The translations under genes were made by a program, and so were the position numbers. From contig JAEZKF010000057.1 of assembly GCA_023415575.1 (NCBI GenBank), forward strand, positions 1 through 17,107: a stretch of 17,107 bases of DNA, given 5' to 3'. Shown in pieces: positions 6,419 through 14,509 of this stretch. The notes below the pieces were generated by a model. That model was not told the origin of the DNA and did no database searches. It worked only from the letters and a program-made list of their open reading frames with translations. This DNA comes from Bacillota bacterium. Its GTDB lineage: Bacteria; Bacillota; Clostridia; Oscillospirales; Ruminococcaceae. Position 1 is the first letter of the stretch. Every line of letters begins with the position of its first letter.

Positions 6419-7531
6419 CTAATGCAACTTAAGGCTCAACTTATATAACCTAAACCCCTCACCCAAGAACAGAATAAAGCCGTTCGTTCCGTCATCACTG
6501 ATGTAATAGCAATCAGGGTCTCCCATTAGATTGACGGTGTATTTGTCAGTATTGAAATGAACCGACCTTTCGTCAATTTTGCCGTTTTCGAGGTTATATA
6601 TCATTGCAGTCAGGTTTTCCCCGTCGGTTGATGCGCTTAAAGCAAACCTGCCGTTTCTACTGATGGTCACATCACTAGACCCGTTTACCTCAAGAACCCG
6701 CGGGGGTGTATCCAGAGAGCATAAGTCGTATAGGTACACGCGGTTATCCTTGCGCATCTCCATGCTTTCCAGCATCAATACTCCATTGTCAAAGGGCTTT
6801 GGCACAAATGCGTAGCTGCGCAAAAAAAGCTTATCCGTTCCCGTTTTGCCACACAATCCGAACTCAAACGGGTATTCGGTTGTACGTACACTGTAATAGA
6901 TAAGCTCATTATTCACAAACGCCGCACTCATGATACCTCTCTTTGCATATTTTATAGACACGGGGTGGGAAGGTGGTACGGTATCGAGCATCAAGTTTTT
7001 TGCGTCATTGCTGATATATATAAGTGAAAGCTCATCATCCGAAACATCTGCTGAATGTACAGAGGAGTGAAGGTCATCCGGCAGAGCAAATGAATATTCT
7101 TCCTCAAAACCATAGGTCATTTTAGTAACACTTTTATCTGATTCATCAAACACTAAAAATTCATTATCCAGCGGCTTTAGCTTGGCAATGTAGGAATCAA
7201 AGACTTTGTAATTCACTGTCTTTAGTTCTGAATAATCAAACATGGAGATTGCGCTTTTTTTGCTACTCATTCTTTGCACCGTTAGCAGAATGTTATTAGT
7301 TTCATTTAAGTAAATTCTTTCTATGGTTTTAAATCCTTCGATCATTACAAAATCAGTTAAATCAAGAAAAGGTTCCTTCACACTCTCAACATTGCTGCTA
7401 GGCAGTTCTATGTCATCCGTTTGAGTAATTGATTGAGCATTCCTTGGCGTCTGTACGTTCAGTTCATTTGTGGCACATCCGACCATAACAAGCAGGGCAA
7501 TGAGAACCAAGGCTACTAATCTTTTGAACAT
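6419..7531 (-). CDS. Lipoprotein, probable beta-propeller (TolB/WD-like)
   Basis: A 370-aa exported lipoprotein. The N-terminal hydrophobic signal ends in the lipobox MVGC (Cys19), followed by a Asn/Thr/Gln-rich linker. The rest is beta-rich with blade-like units such as ADVSDDELSLIYISND and SDVTISRNGRFALSAS. The latter resembles the D-G repeats of WD40/TolB propellers, but no family name is certain. There are no catalytic residues I can recognise. GGAGG is eight bases before the ATG. It is the second gene of a pair, 53 bases after the 406-aa lipoprotein on the same strand, and the two share layout and short stretches such as LNET near the start of the mature part. It probably has a binding or sensing role at the outer face of the membrane. 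Confidence 0.75.
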   Translation of the reverse strand: MFKRLVALVLIALLVMVGCATNELNVQTPRNAQSITQTDDIELPSSNVESVKEPFLDLTDFVMIEGFKTIERIYLNETNNILLTVQRMSSKKSAISMFDYSELKTVNYKVFDSYIAKLKPLDNEFLVFDESDKSVTKMTYGFEEEYSFALPDDLHSSVHSADVSDDELSLIYISNDAKNLMLDTVPPSHPVSIKYAKRGIMSAAFVNNELIYYSVRTTEYPFEFGLCGKTGTDKLFLRSYAFVPKPFDNGVLMLESMEMRKDNRVYLYDLCSLDTPPRVLEVNGSSDVTISRNGRFALSASTDGENLTAMIYNLENGKIDERSVHFNTDKYTVNLMGDPDCYYISDDGTNGFILFLGEGFRLYKLSLKLH

Positions 7532-7584
7532 GGGGCTTTCCTCCGAAATTTTTTGGCACGCTATGTCGGGTTTAAAATGTCGTG

Positions 7585-8805
7585 CTACTTTTTTACATCT
7601 AAAACACGAATGATTCTATCTTGACGATTATGAACCAATGCTAAAGACTCTTCAGGGCTAATCTGCAGAGAAAGCCAGCTATCATCACCCTCAGCAATTA
7701 GACCGTAATCGGAATCTTCTCCTGTAAGGAAGGAAAACTTCATCAAATGGACAGCATTATCTTGCTTTTCTGTGTAGTAAAAACCCCGTTTAACTAAATT
7801 GATTGGACTAAAGCGCTTAGTTTCGCCCATATATCTATTTTCATACACAACGGTTCCCGAACTGTTTATTACCCTGACTTGTGATTGCTTCGTATCTCGT
7901 GATGTATCATAAAATGTTGATGCAACATAGATTTCATCTCCCGGCATCCAAAATACGTCAGATCCAGTATAACTGCCGTCCTCGCGATGAGTAAAATCAA
8001 CGGCAAAGGAAAAAGCATAATTGCCATCTTTACTAAATACATCATATTGTCTCGCCGTAGGCCATTCACCCTTAGGATAAGCGATAAGATCTGCAAGTGA
8101 TTCGAATCGTTCCATGCCAAGTGCATCATTGTTTGCCAGAATGAAATACTCCCCTGAGGGCGACCATCCTTCGGATGCAATATCATACCGCGTATCCTGA
8201 AACTCACATAGCGGATAACACCTTTCGGGTGATTCTAAAGGATACAATGTGATTTTCTGGTATTCATCGTATCCGACGATTATATTCTGGCTGGATTTAT
8301 AATCCCATAAAATGTGCCCCGATATATTCAACGGTTCTTCACTTAAAATTGTCCAGTCCGTCGCACTAAGAGTCACCTTGCTGTAGATGGGATTATCAGA
8401 GTTGTTGTTCAAATAAAGAAAAAGCTGATTACCCATAAGATTAACGCTAATATTAAGGTTATTGCTTGCCGGAATACTTCTTTCAAAAACTAAGTCTTCC
8501 GTTTTCTTGTCCACATCAGCTATATAGAGCCTATATGTTATTGCATCCGTACCTTGTGTTTGATTTATCCAATAAATCTTGGTTTCATTTAGCCAGGCAA
8601 GGTCCAACACATTTTCAGGCAGCTTTGTTTGATATATTTCTTTCAAGTCGGGCTGAAATTCTGCTTGGGAGATGTTTGATGTATCGCTAACTTCAGATGT
8701 TACAACATGACTAGGAGAGATGAGTGCAGGATTGCTACCATTTTTGCATCCAAATAGGATTCCCAGCAGCAATATAGCTGCACAGATTATGGCTACATGT
8801 TTCAT
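7585..8805 (-). CDS. Lipoprotein, probable beta-propeller (TolB/WD-like)
   Basis: A 406-aa exported lipoprotein with signal MKHVAIICAAILLLGILFGC, lipobox LFGC and Cys20, then a Ser/Thr-rich linker. The mature part is beta-rich and includes GWSPSGEYFILANND, which matches the S-P-D/S-G pattern of TolB/PD40 blades, and SKDGNYAFSF and SPEESLALVHN as further blade-like units. A GAGGAGT ribosome binding site lies seven to eight bases before the ATG. It is the first gene of the lipoprotein pair, with an AT-rich upstream region carrying a 14-bp palindrome. A true paralogue relationship with the downstream gene is likely but not proven by the short matches visible. The function is unknown. Confidence 0.78.
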   Translation of the reverse strand: MKHVAIICAAILLLGILFGCKNGSNPALISPSHVVTSEVSDTSNISQAEFQPDLKEIYQTKLPENVLDLAWLNETKIYWINQTQGTDAITYRLYIADVDKKTEDLVFERSIPASNNLNISVNLMGNQLFLYLNNNSDNPIYSKVTLSATDWTILSEEPLNISGHILWDYKSSQNIIVGYDEYQKITLYPLESPERCYPLCEFQDTRYDIASEGWSPSGEYFILANNDALGMERFESLADLIAYPKGEWPTARQYDVFSKDGNYAFSFAVDFTHREDGSYTGSDVFWMPGDEIYVASTFYDTSRDTKQSQVRVINSSGTVVYENRYMGETKRFSPINLVKRGFYYTEKQDNAVHLMKFSFLTGEDSDYGLIAEGDDSWLSLQISPEESLALVHNRQDRIIRVLDVKK

Positions 8806-8860
8806 GTCAATTACTCCTCAATGTATTATATTATTAGTGGCCCAAAATTTAGAAAATTTG

Positions 8861-8874
8861 TTATTATATAATAA
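8861..8874. repeat. Perfect 14-bp AT palindrome upstream of lipoprotein pair
   Basis: TTATTATATAATAA is a perfect palindrome 56 bases before the lipoprotein start codon and may be an operator or overlap a promoter. The surrounding 322-base gap (8806-9127) otherwise holds TATAAT-like boxes on the minus strand, a hairpin (8977-9000) and the strong plus-strand promoter (9016-9044). I see no gene in it. Confidence 0.35.
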
Positions 8875-8976
8875 GTGCTCGCTGTTACATATTTTATTGC
8901 TTGTATTCTGCAAATCAGACCGACACTGCACTCAGTCCCCCTTACAGCCTGTCATTTTCTCAGTCAGCGCAAAATG

Positions 8977-9003
8977 AGGCCCACGATATTTCGTGGGCCT
9001 TTT
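8977..9003. terminator. Strong hairpin, terminator-like
   Basis: The 10-bp perfect stem AGGCCCACGA/TCGTGGGCCT has a TATT loop and is followed on the plus strand by a short T run. No plus-strand gene lies upstream for it to end. It may isolate the promoter at 9016 from read-through or end a short transcript from 8806-8970. Confidence 0.5.
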
Positions 9004-9015
9004 GCATGGTAGCAT

Positions 9016-9044
9016 TTGACATGGGAAAAGTGTACGTCTATAAT
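9016..9044 (+). promoter_or_regulatory. Perfect-consensus sigmaA promoter
   Basis: TTGACA (9016-9021) and TATAAT (9039-9044) match consensus at all twelve positions with the ideal 17-base spacer. Transcription would start near 9051 and give a leader of about 77 bases before the ATG at 9128. It should drive the 210-aa protein and the oxidoreductase behind it. Confidence 0.88.
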
Positions 9045-9127
9045 GAAACTGGTCGTTTTATCCATCGTTGGAAATCGCGTGTTCTCTTGGGCGAGAAATC
9101 AAGTTGAAAGTGATAAAGGAGTATCAT

Positions 9128-9760
9128 ATGAGCCTATTTAAAAAAAAGGACGATGACGCCGCAACTGTTACTAGACTAAGTAGTCACGCAGGCAATATCA
9201 TTCAAATGCTAAAGCAAGTTCTGGGGGTACATGACGATTCACGCAGATGGCATCTGCTTGCATATGCATGCGGACTTGCCGGGTATGCATGTCACTTGGC
9301 TGTCAAAGCAAACCACGGTTCCTTTATGCAGGTCGAAACAAAGTCCGGCAAAAAATACTATTTCGGGGACGACGTCAATCAATATCTACTCGAAAGCAAA
9401 CACAGTGTTTTAAATTATATGAGTGGGGCTTACAGTTACATAAGCCCGGGTAAAGCCCTCCCTGATGTTGTGCCGATTATTCAAAACGCGGCCTCTGTTA
9501 TCGGGAATGAGGAGTATCGGCTTTGGAATCGGTATGCGCCGGAGGAAGTGTTTAGATCCATTAAGGATTGCTGGGACGGAATCTATGATAACATGACCGC
9601 AAAGTATTGCAAAACTCCCTCCGAGTGGCCAATCCTCTTTGGCATTGTACTGCAGAATATCATGATAGAGCTAATGAAGTCTTATAGTCCTGAAAGCGTT
9701 TTTATTGCTGCTTTGGAGTGCACAATATTTATTTCTAAGATGGATGTTGATTCTTTATAA
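9128..9760 (+). CDS. Unrecognised 210-aa protein
   Basis: A soluble, mostly helical protein with a charged start (MSLFKKKDDD), no signal peptide and no clear membrane helix. I do not recognise its family. Visible features are RRWHLLAYACGLAGYACHLAVKA (about 39-61), which looks like an amphipathic Ala-rich helix pair, KKYYFGDDVNQYLLES (75-90) and a C-terminal helix, LFGIVLQNIMIELMKSY. The frame extends upstream to 9068, but AAAGGAG six bases before the ATG at 9128 fixes the start. It is transcribed from the consensus promoter at 9016-9044. The oxidoreductase gene follows after 26 bases with its own ribosome binding site, so the two are probably co-expressed. No function should be assigned on present evidence. 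Confidence 0.75.
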   Translation: MSLFKKKDDDAATVTRLSSHAGNIIQMLKQVLGVHDDSRRWHLLAYACGLAGYACHLAVKANHGSFMQVETKSGKKYYFGDDVNQYLLESKHSVLNYMSGAYSYISPGKALPDVVPIIQNAASVIGNEEYRLWNRYAPEEVFRSIKDCWDGIYDNMTAKYCKTPSEWPILFGIVLQNIMIELMKSYSPESVFIAALECTIFISKMDVDSL

Positions 9761-9786
9761 TACATATAAAAAGCAAGGTGGTACAT

Positions 9787-10383
9787 ATGAAGATATCGGT
9801 CATTTATGCACATCCCTATGAGAAGAGCTTTAACGCGGCCATCGCCGAAACAGCTGTTGCCCAACTAAAAAGCAACGGGCATACGGTGATGTTCCATGAC
9901 TTGTACAAAGAAGGCTTTGACCCTGTTGTCACCGGCAAAGAGCTCTCCGGCGAAAAGTGTGATGATGAGTTGGTTTTGCGCCACCAGCAGGAGATTCGCG
10001 AAACAGATGGCATTATCATTATCCACCCGAACTGGTGGGGGCAGCCGCCTGCCATTCTAAAGGGATGGGTTGACCGGGTGTTATGGGTAAACGTCGCCTA
10101 TGCATTTGTAGACGGCGATACTAGCGGGATCCCCATAGGGCTGTTAAAGGCCAAAGCAGCGCTTGTCTTTAATACATCCAATACCCCGGAAGAGCGTGAG
10201 AACACAGTTTTTGGTGACCCCTTGCAGCGCATCTGGAAGGACTGCATCCTTAATTACTGCGGAGTAACTGTGTTTGACCGGGTGATGTTCCGTGTAATCG
10301 ATGAAAGTACAGAGAACGAGAGGGCATCTTGGTTAAATGAGGTCAGGGATATGGTCATCAAATACTTTCCCAAGCTCTCTTGA
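9787..10383 (+). CDS. NAD(P)H oxidoreductase, flavodoxin-like fold (KefF/MdaB type)
   Basis: A 198-aa FMN- or FAD-binding quinone or nitro reductase-type enzyme, soluble in the cytoplasm. The N-terminal strand and loop ISVIYAHPYEKSFNAAI (about 3-19) is the flavin-phosphate binding region of the Flavodoxin_2 family. IIIIHPNWWGQPPAILKGWVDRV (about 76-98) is the conserved W-G/P-P loop and helix that holds the flavin ring. Family members reduce quinones by two electrons or gate potassium efflux. Length fits the family. The ATG at 9787 has AAGGTGG five bases upstream; a GTG at 9778 is a poorer start. It lies 26 bases after the 210-aa gene and ends at a perfect hairpin terminator. Confidence 0.9.
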   Translation: MKISVIYAHPYEKSFNAAIAETAVAQLKSNGHTVMFHDLYKEGFDPVVTGKELSGEKCDDELVLRHQQEIRETDGIIIIHPNWWGQPPAILKGWVDRVLWVNVAYAFVDGDTSGIPIGLLKAKAALVFNTSNTPEERENTVFGDPLQRIWKDCILNYCGVTVFDRVMFRVIDESTENERASWLNEVRDMVIKYFPKLS

Positions 10384-10415
10384 CGTGTATAGCTAAAGGT
10401 TTAAGTGATACATAG

Positions 10416-10446
10416 AAAGCCAAGTATTGTACAATACTTGGCTTTT
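10416..10446 (+). terminator. Terminator, perfect 30-base palindrome
   Basis: AAAGCCAAGTATTGT (10416-10430) is followed at once by its exact reverse complement (10431-10445), so the hairpin closes on a GTAC tip. A four-T run ends it. It terminates the 210-aa/oxidoreductase transcript 33 bases after the stop and is symmetric enough to work in both directions. Confidence 0.82.
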
Positions 10447-10534
10447 CCGTTACTCCCCATCTTCGGACAAGAGTACTGTTTACAGCGCGCTGCGAATATC
10501 TATGTTACAAAGTATATCGTCTGGAGGCACAATG

Positions 10535-11236
10535 ATGGATAGAGCAAGGCTAAAAAGATTCTCCGCAAACCTTACCGTGATACTATTCTGGGGAACGGTA
10601 TGGGGCATATTTGAAGCAACCGTCGGGTATTTGATTCATGCAGTATCCTTTCCTTATGGCTTTCTCGTTTGGTATCCGGCCTCCTGCTTTTTTATGGCAA
10701 ACGTTTACCGCAAGACCCATTCAGCACTGTCTGTGCTTTTTGTCGGTCTGTTCTCGGGTTCTATGAAGCTATTAAACCTTCTGCTTCCGGGTAGGATTGA
10801 TAAGGTCATCAATCCCGCCATTTCCATTGTATTTGAGGCAATGGCCTTTGCTCTAGCGGTTTTTGTGGTAAACAGGTATTTTGCAAAGATAAAGGGCCAG
10901 TGGTATTGGCAAGCAGTCATTGTGCTATGCGTTAACACCGGCTGGCGTATGCTTTATTGCTTGTACCTGCTCCTTCTTGTGCCTGATTGGATGCGGGACG
11001 TTTCTGTGATTAGCAGTTCAGAGAAACTCATACCTTTTATGGTGACGCAAAATGCTTTGACCAGTCTGCTTGTCTTTGCGGGATTGCTGTTAAAGCAGTA
11101 CGTCTTTGGTCCGGTTCGGTTTATGGAAGAAAAGCTAGGCACGTTATCTGTTTCTCAAAAATGGAGACCGGTTGTAACGGTATTCGTCCTCGTTTGTCTC
11201 GTTGCTGCCAATGCAGTCTTGGAGCTTGTATTGTAA
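10535..11236 (+). CDS. Polytopic membrane protein, unknown function
   Basis: A 233-aa integral membrane protein with about six hydrophobic segments, connected by short loops. I do not recognise the family. Notable are polar and charged residues inside or at the edge of the first segments: FWGTVWGIFEATVGYLIHAV (Glu and His), SGSMKLLNLLLPGRIDKVIN and PAISIVFEAMAFAL (Lys, Asp and Glu). Such residues can mark a transport or catalytic site. GGAGG at 10523-10527 is seven bases before the ATG at 10535 and four before an adjacent ATG at 10532; the former is preferred. The longer frame from 10427 starts inside the upstream terminator and is rejected. It is transcribed alone and closed by the terminator at 11254-11287. 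Its own promoter between 10447 and 10520 is not obvious. Confidence 0.78.
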   Translation: MDRARLKRFSANLTVILFWGTVWGIFEATVGYLIHAVSFPYGFLVWYPASCFFMANVYRKTHSALSVLFVGLFSGSMKLLNLLLPGRIDKVINPAISIVFEAMAFALAVFVVNRYFAKIKGQWYWQAVIVLCVNTGWRMLYCLYLLLLVPDWMRDVSVISSSEKLIPFMVTQNALTSLLVFAGLLLKQYVFGPVRFMEEKLGTLSVSQKWRPVVTVFVLVCLVAANAVLELVL

Positions 11237-11253
11237 CAGAATACAAAATAGAG

Positions 11254-11287
11254 AAGCGCCGCCCAATACCACTGGGCGGCGCTTTTT
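11254..11287. terminator. Bidirectional terminator between converging genes
   Basis: AAGCGCCGCCC (11254-11264) pairs with GGGCGGCGCTT (11274-11284), extended by an A-T pair, and five T residues follow on the plus strand. On the minus strand the stem is followed by CTCTATTTT, so it can also end the ferritin-like gene, whose stop is 17 bases away. Confidence 0.88.
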
Positions 11288-11304
11288 CTTTATAAATGAG
11301 ATGT

Positions 11305-12546
11305 TTATTTTGTCCGTGCAATAGAGGTGTTGTCTTTTGTCCTGTCCGCAAGATCCGGTACCGGGTTTGGCTGGGACTCCGCGCGGTAATCAACGTTATA
11401 TTTCTGCTGGTGCTGAACAACCGCCTTGTGGCTTGCAACAGCATCGATATTGTTGTTGACCCTGTTTTGATAGAAGAAGAATTCATGATTATCCGGCAGG
11501 CTTGAAACCGGCACATACTGCTCCCTGTTTGCGGTAAGCAGAATTTGCTGGGCAAGAACCCCGCGCACATAATCACGCGTATCATGGAACTGCAAAAGCT
11601 TCGGGAACTCTCCGCCCGGGATGACCTGCTGCCAGTCCTTGCCCTCATACTTCTTCAAAAGCTCTGCAGCCTTATGCAGGTGTGATATCTCCTGCTGCAG
11701 GTGCATCTCCCAAACGGATTTTACGTTTTGGTCAAGTTCGTCCTGATAGAACGAATAGTATAGATAGCACTCCATATACTCATGCAAAAGCAGGTTTTCA
11801 AGCCAGGTTGCCTTGGGGTCAAGCAGCGACCCATAATGGCTTACATGCTGCTCTTCTATCATGGCAATCTCCAGGTAAAGCTGACGGCCCAAATCATTGT
11901 AGTAGGTGTTTCCGATATTCATATAGAAGTTCATGGTCTGCTGTTCGCCGGCCGTGATGATAAGGGTGTTGAGCTTCGTCCGAATGTCGGCGGTGGAAAA
12001 GTCCACCGGATTCTTTACCGAGTCAAACGGGAAGCGGTGCTCTGCAATAGTCGGGCGGCCCGGGGTGATATCTACATAGCTTTTGACCAGCTGCTGGGCG
12101 GGTATCTGCGTATCAAGGTCGAGCAGATTTGCATACCGGTAAAGATGGTCAAAGTCCTCAAGTAGAGCAAAATCCAAAGCCTGCTTGACATATTGGTTGG
12201 GCTCATTCTGGGCAAGCCATGCGGTTAAGTCTACAGCGACATGCTCATAGCCGATGGTGGTCTCTAGCGGGGTTTCATCAATCGGTTTGAGCCAGTTAAT
12301 GTGCTTTTGCTGCTGCTGTTCTACGCGGCGCGACAAGGCAAGCTCCCTGCGCAGGTCGTTATCCTGACAGTTGCGGTGGAACTGATGCTTAAACAGGGCT
12401 GCCTCTACCTCTATACCGTTCATGAGGATGATGCGTATTTTGGTGTATGGGTCAACCGTCATCTTGTTGTATGGCGTAGGGTACAAGGTTGACCAGTCCA
12501 TGATGCCGTCTACCATCTTTATAGGGGTTTGTTCAAACGGGTTCAT
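11305..12546 (-). CDS. Ferritin-like protein with three helical hairpins bearing E and E/DxxH
   Basis: A 413-aa soluble protein whose central part is helical and carries diiron-type residues. Three hairpins each pair a helix with Glu to a helix with [ED]xxH exactly 30 residues later: Glu101 with D131-FD-H134, Glu201 with E231-EQ-H234, and Glu256 with E286-IS-H289. Ferritin and rubrerythrin sites use two such hairpins, so three is odd, and the second and third alone could make one diiron bundle. The N-terminal 95 residues and C-terminal 100 (Gln/Asn-rich, ending NTSIARTK) have no recognised domain. AAAGGAG is seven bases before the ATG. It converges on the membrane-protein gene and is divergent from xdhA across 154 bp. 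An iron-storage, peroxide-reduction or scaffold role is inferred from family only. Confidence 0.78.
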   Translation of the reverse strand: MNPFEQTPIKMVDGIMDWSTLYPTPYNKMTVDPYTKIRIILMNGIEVEAALFKHQFHRNCQDNDLRRELALSRRVEQQQQKHINWLKPIDETPLETTIGYEHVAVDLTAWLAQNEPNQYVKQALDFALLEDFDHLYRYANLLDLDTQIPAQQLVKSYVDITPGRPTIAEHRFPFDSVKNPVDFSTADIRTKLNTLIITAGEQQTMNFYMNIGNTYYNDLGRQLYLEIAMIEEQHVSHYGSLLDPKATWLENLLLHEYMECYLYYSFYQDELDQNVKSVWEMHLQQEISHLHKAAELLKKYEGKDWQQVIPGGEFPKLLQFHDTRDYVRGVLAQQILLTANREQYVPVSSLPDNHEFFFYQNRVNNNIDAVASHKAVVQHQQKYNVDYRAESQPNPVPDLADRTKDNTSIARTK

Positions 12547-12600
12547 AACCTCTCTCCTTTTAAAATAGTTCTACCGCTTATTGTATATATTTCATGACTG

Positions 12601-12631
12601 TTTATACCGATAAATCCAAATGCGCCGTCAA
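12601..12631 (-). promoter_or_regulatory. Possible promoter of the ferritin-like gene
   Basis: On the minus strand, TTGACG (12626-12631) and TATAAA (12601-12606) lie 19 bases apart, wider than the ideal. The transcript would start about 50 bases before the ATG. I see no convincing plus-strand promoter for the xdh genes in the same 154-bp gap. Confidence 0.35.
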
Positions 12632-12700
12632 ATGCCTGTATATTGCTGTTGGTAAAGCCAAAACTGAAATCATAAAGGCAAAAAGGTGCGTGGTTAACGT

Positions 12701-14509
12701 ATGAATACTGCAGTTGGTAAGAGCATACAGCGAAGAGAGGCGTGGGAAAAGGCTACGGGGCAAGCCCTGTATACAGATGATCTCCCTACGACCGGTGTGC
12801 TTTGCGCGCGTTTGCTCACAAGCGTCTGTGCTCATGCCCGCATTACGCGTATCGATACCTCCAAAGCAATGGCTGTCAGAGGGGTAAAGGCCGTTATTAC
12901 GGGGGCGGATTGTCCCTTGCTTTTTGGCCCTCTGCTGCAGGACCGCCCAGCCCTTGCCCGCGATGTCGTGCGGTATGCGGGAGAGGCAGTTGCAATGGTT
13001 GTTGCACAGGATGAGCCCTCTGCCGAGCAGGCTGCGCGTTTGATTGAGGTGGATTATGAGCCTCTGCCCGTGAGCTTAACACCGTCCCAATCACTCAGTC
13101 CGGGCGCTTATTTGATTCACAGTCAGGTGAACGGATACAAGAAGGTTACCACTGACATCTACCCTGAGGAGGGAACGAATGTCGCAAGCCGATACCGTAT
13201 CCGCAAGGGCAATGCAGCGCAGGCGTTCTCACGCTGCGACATCGTCGTGCAGCGACGGTTTTCCCTGCCCCCGTCAGACCATCTCGCAATGGAGGTGCGT
13301 ACGGCGCGGGCTGAAATACAAGCCGATGGCACGGTTGTCATCACGACCGCTTCGCAATCGCCCTATTCGGTTCGCAAGCAGCTTTCGGAGGCCTTCTTAA
13401 TCCCGTCCGGTCAGATTCAGGTGCGTGTTCCCTTTGTCGGGGGCGGGTTTGGGGGGAAGGCTCCGGTGACGCTTGAAATTCTCGCCTTGATTGCATCACA
13501 GCGGGTGGGCGGCAAGCCTGTAAGGCTAACCATCCCCAGAGAACAGGATATGGCCTTTGCCCCCTGCCGCATCGGCCTTGAAGCCGACATTAAAATCGGC
13601 GCGGACAAGCAAGGAAAAATTCAAGCCGCCGAGCTTACCTATTGGCTTGACTGCGGTGCATATACGGATATATCCCCCTATATGGCTAAGGCTATTGCGA
13701 CGGACTGCACCGGGCCTTATCATATTGAAAACCTATCGTGCGATTCACTCTGCGTTTATACAAACCACACCTATGCAACCTCATACCGCAGCTTTGCCCA
13801 TGAGTCTTACACCTTCTGCATCGAACGAGTGATGGATATATTGGCAAGCCAATGCGGGATTGACCCGCTCGAGTTTCGCATAAAAAACGCAATCGGGCAA
13901 GGCAGTACAACACCTTCTCAAACGCCCTATTCCCCGAGCTTAGTTGGCGACCTTGTGAAGTGCTTAACCGAGGTAAAAACGCTATCGGAATGGGATGCCC
14001 CTCGGCAGAATCAAGCAAACACTCATACGGTACATGCAAAAGGGGTGTCCTGCTTTTGGAAGACCGAAAACCCGCCTACCGATGCCGTATCCGGCGCGCT
14101 CATTACCTTTAACCCGGACGGTAGCCTAAACCTCATAACCGGCGTGGTGGAGATGGGGTCAAACAGCCAAACTCATCTGGCACAAATGCTTGCAGAGAAG
14201 CTGAAGATGGATGTGGAGCAGGTTCATGTTGTGATGCCGGTGGACACCCGCGTTGCGCCCGAGCACTGGAAGACCGTCGCCAGCCTTACCGAGTACATGG
14301 CCGGTAACGCCGTCATGCGGGCGGCCGAGGATTTGATTAACCAATTGCGTGATAACGCAGCACAAGCGTTCGGGTGCCCGCCGGATGAAATAGAGGTTGC
14401 GCACGGCAGGGTTTATGCGAGAAAGAATCCCGGGCAATTTATCGCGTTTAAGGATATCGTGCAAGGTATAAGTCTCCATCCGAAGAATCTATCGGGGAGC
14501 CGGCAATAG
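12701..14509 (+). pseudogene. xdhA: Xanthine dehydrogenase-type Mo subunit, N-terminal 3/4, frameshifted
   Basis: The start and first three quarters of a molybdenum hydroxylase large subunit, whose family oxidises purines or aldehydes using Moco and water. VGKSIQRREAWEKATGQALYTDDLP (about 5-29) is the aldehyde oxidase/xanthine dehydrogenase a/b-hammerhead start, and RYAGEAVAMVVAQ (91-103) lies within that domain. Moco-domain features follow: Gln219 in TASQSPYSVRK, the GGGFGGK loop (247-253), FAHESYTFCIERVMD, and LTEYMAGNAV. The frame fails near 14480: it reads LHPKNLSGSRQ and stops at 14509, while the -1 frame continues with ESIGEPAIGRGGF. One extra base, for example CCC for CC near 14480, would restore LHPEESIGEPAIGRGGF and a product of about 775 aa, the usual length. 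The ribosome binding site is weak (AAAAGGTG, 12 bases away). As it stands the protein would lack its catalytic Glu. Confidence 0.85.

Noticed and set aside
11121..11648. A 175-codon minus-strand frame overlapping the ferritin-like gene
   Set aside because: It is a shadow: Ser/Arg-rich, in another frame of a well-supported gene, and it crosses the terminator at 11254-11287.
13692..14039. Antisense frames inside xdhA
   Set aside because: They are by-products of GC-biased codon positions in the real gene and have no start signals or recognisable motifs.
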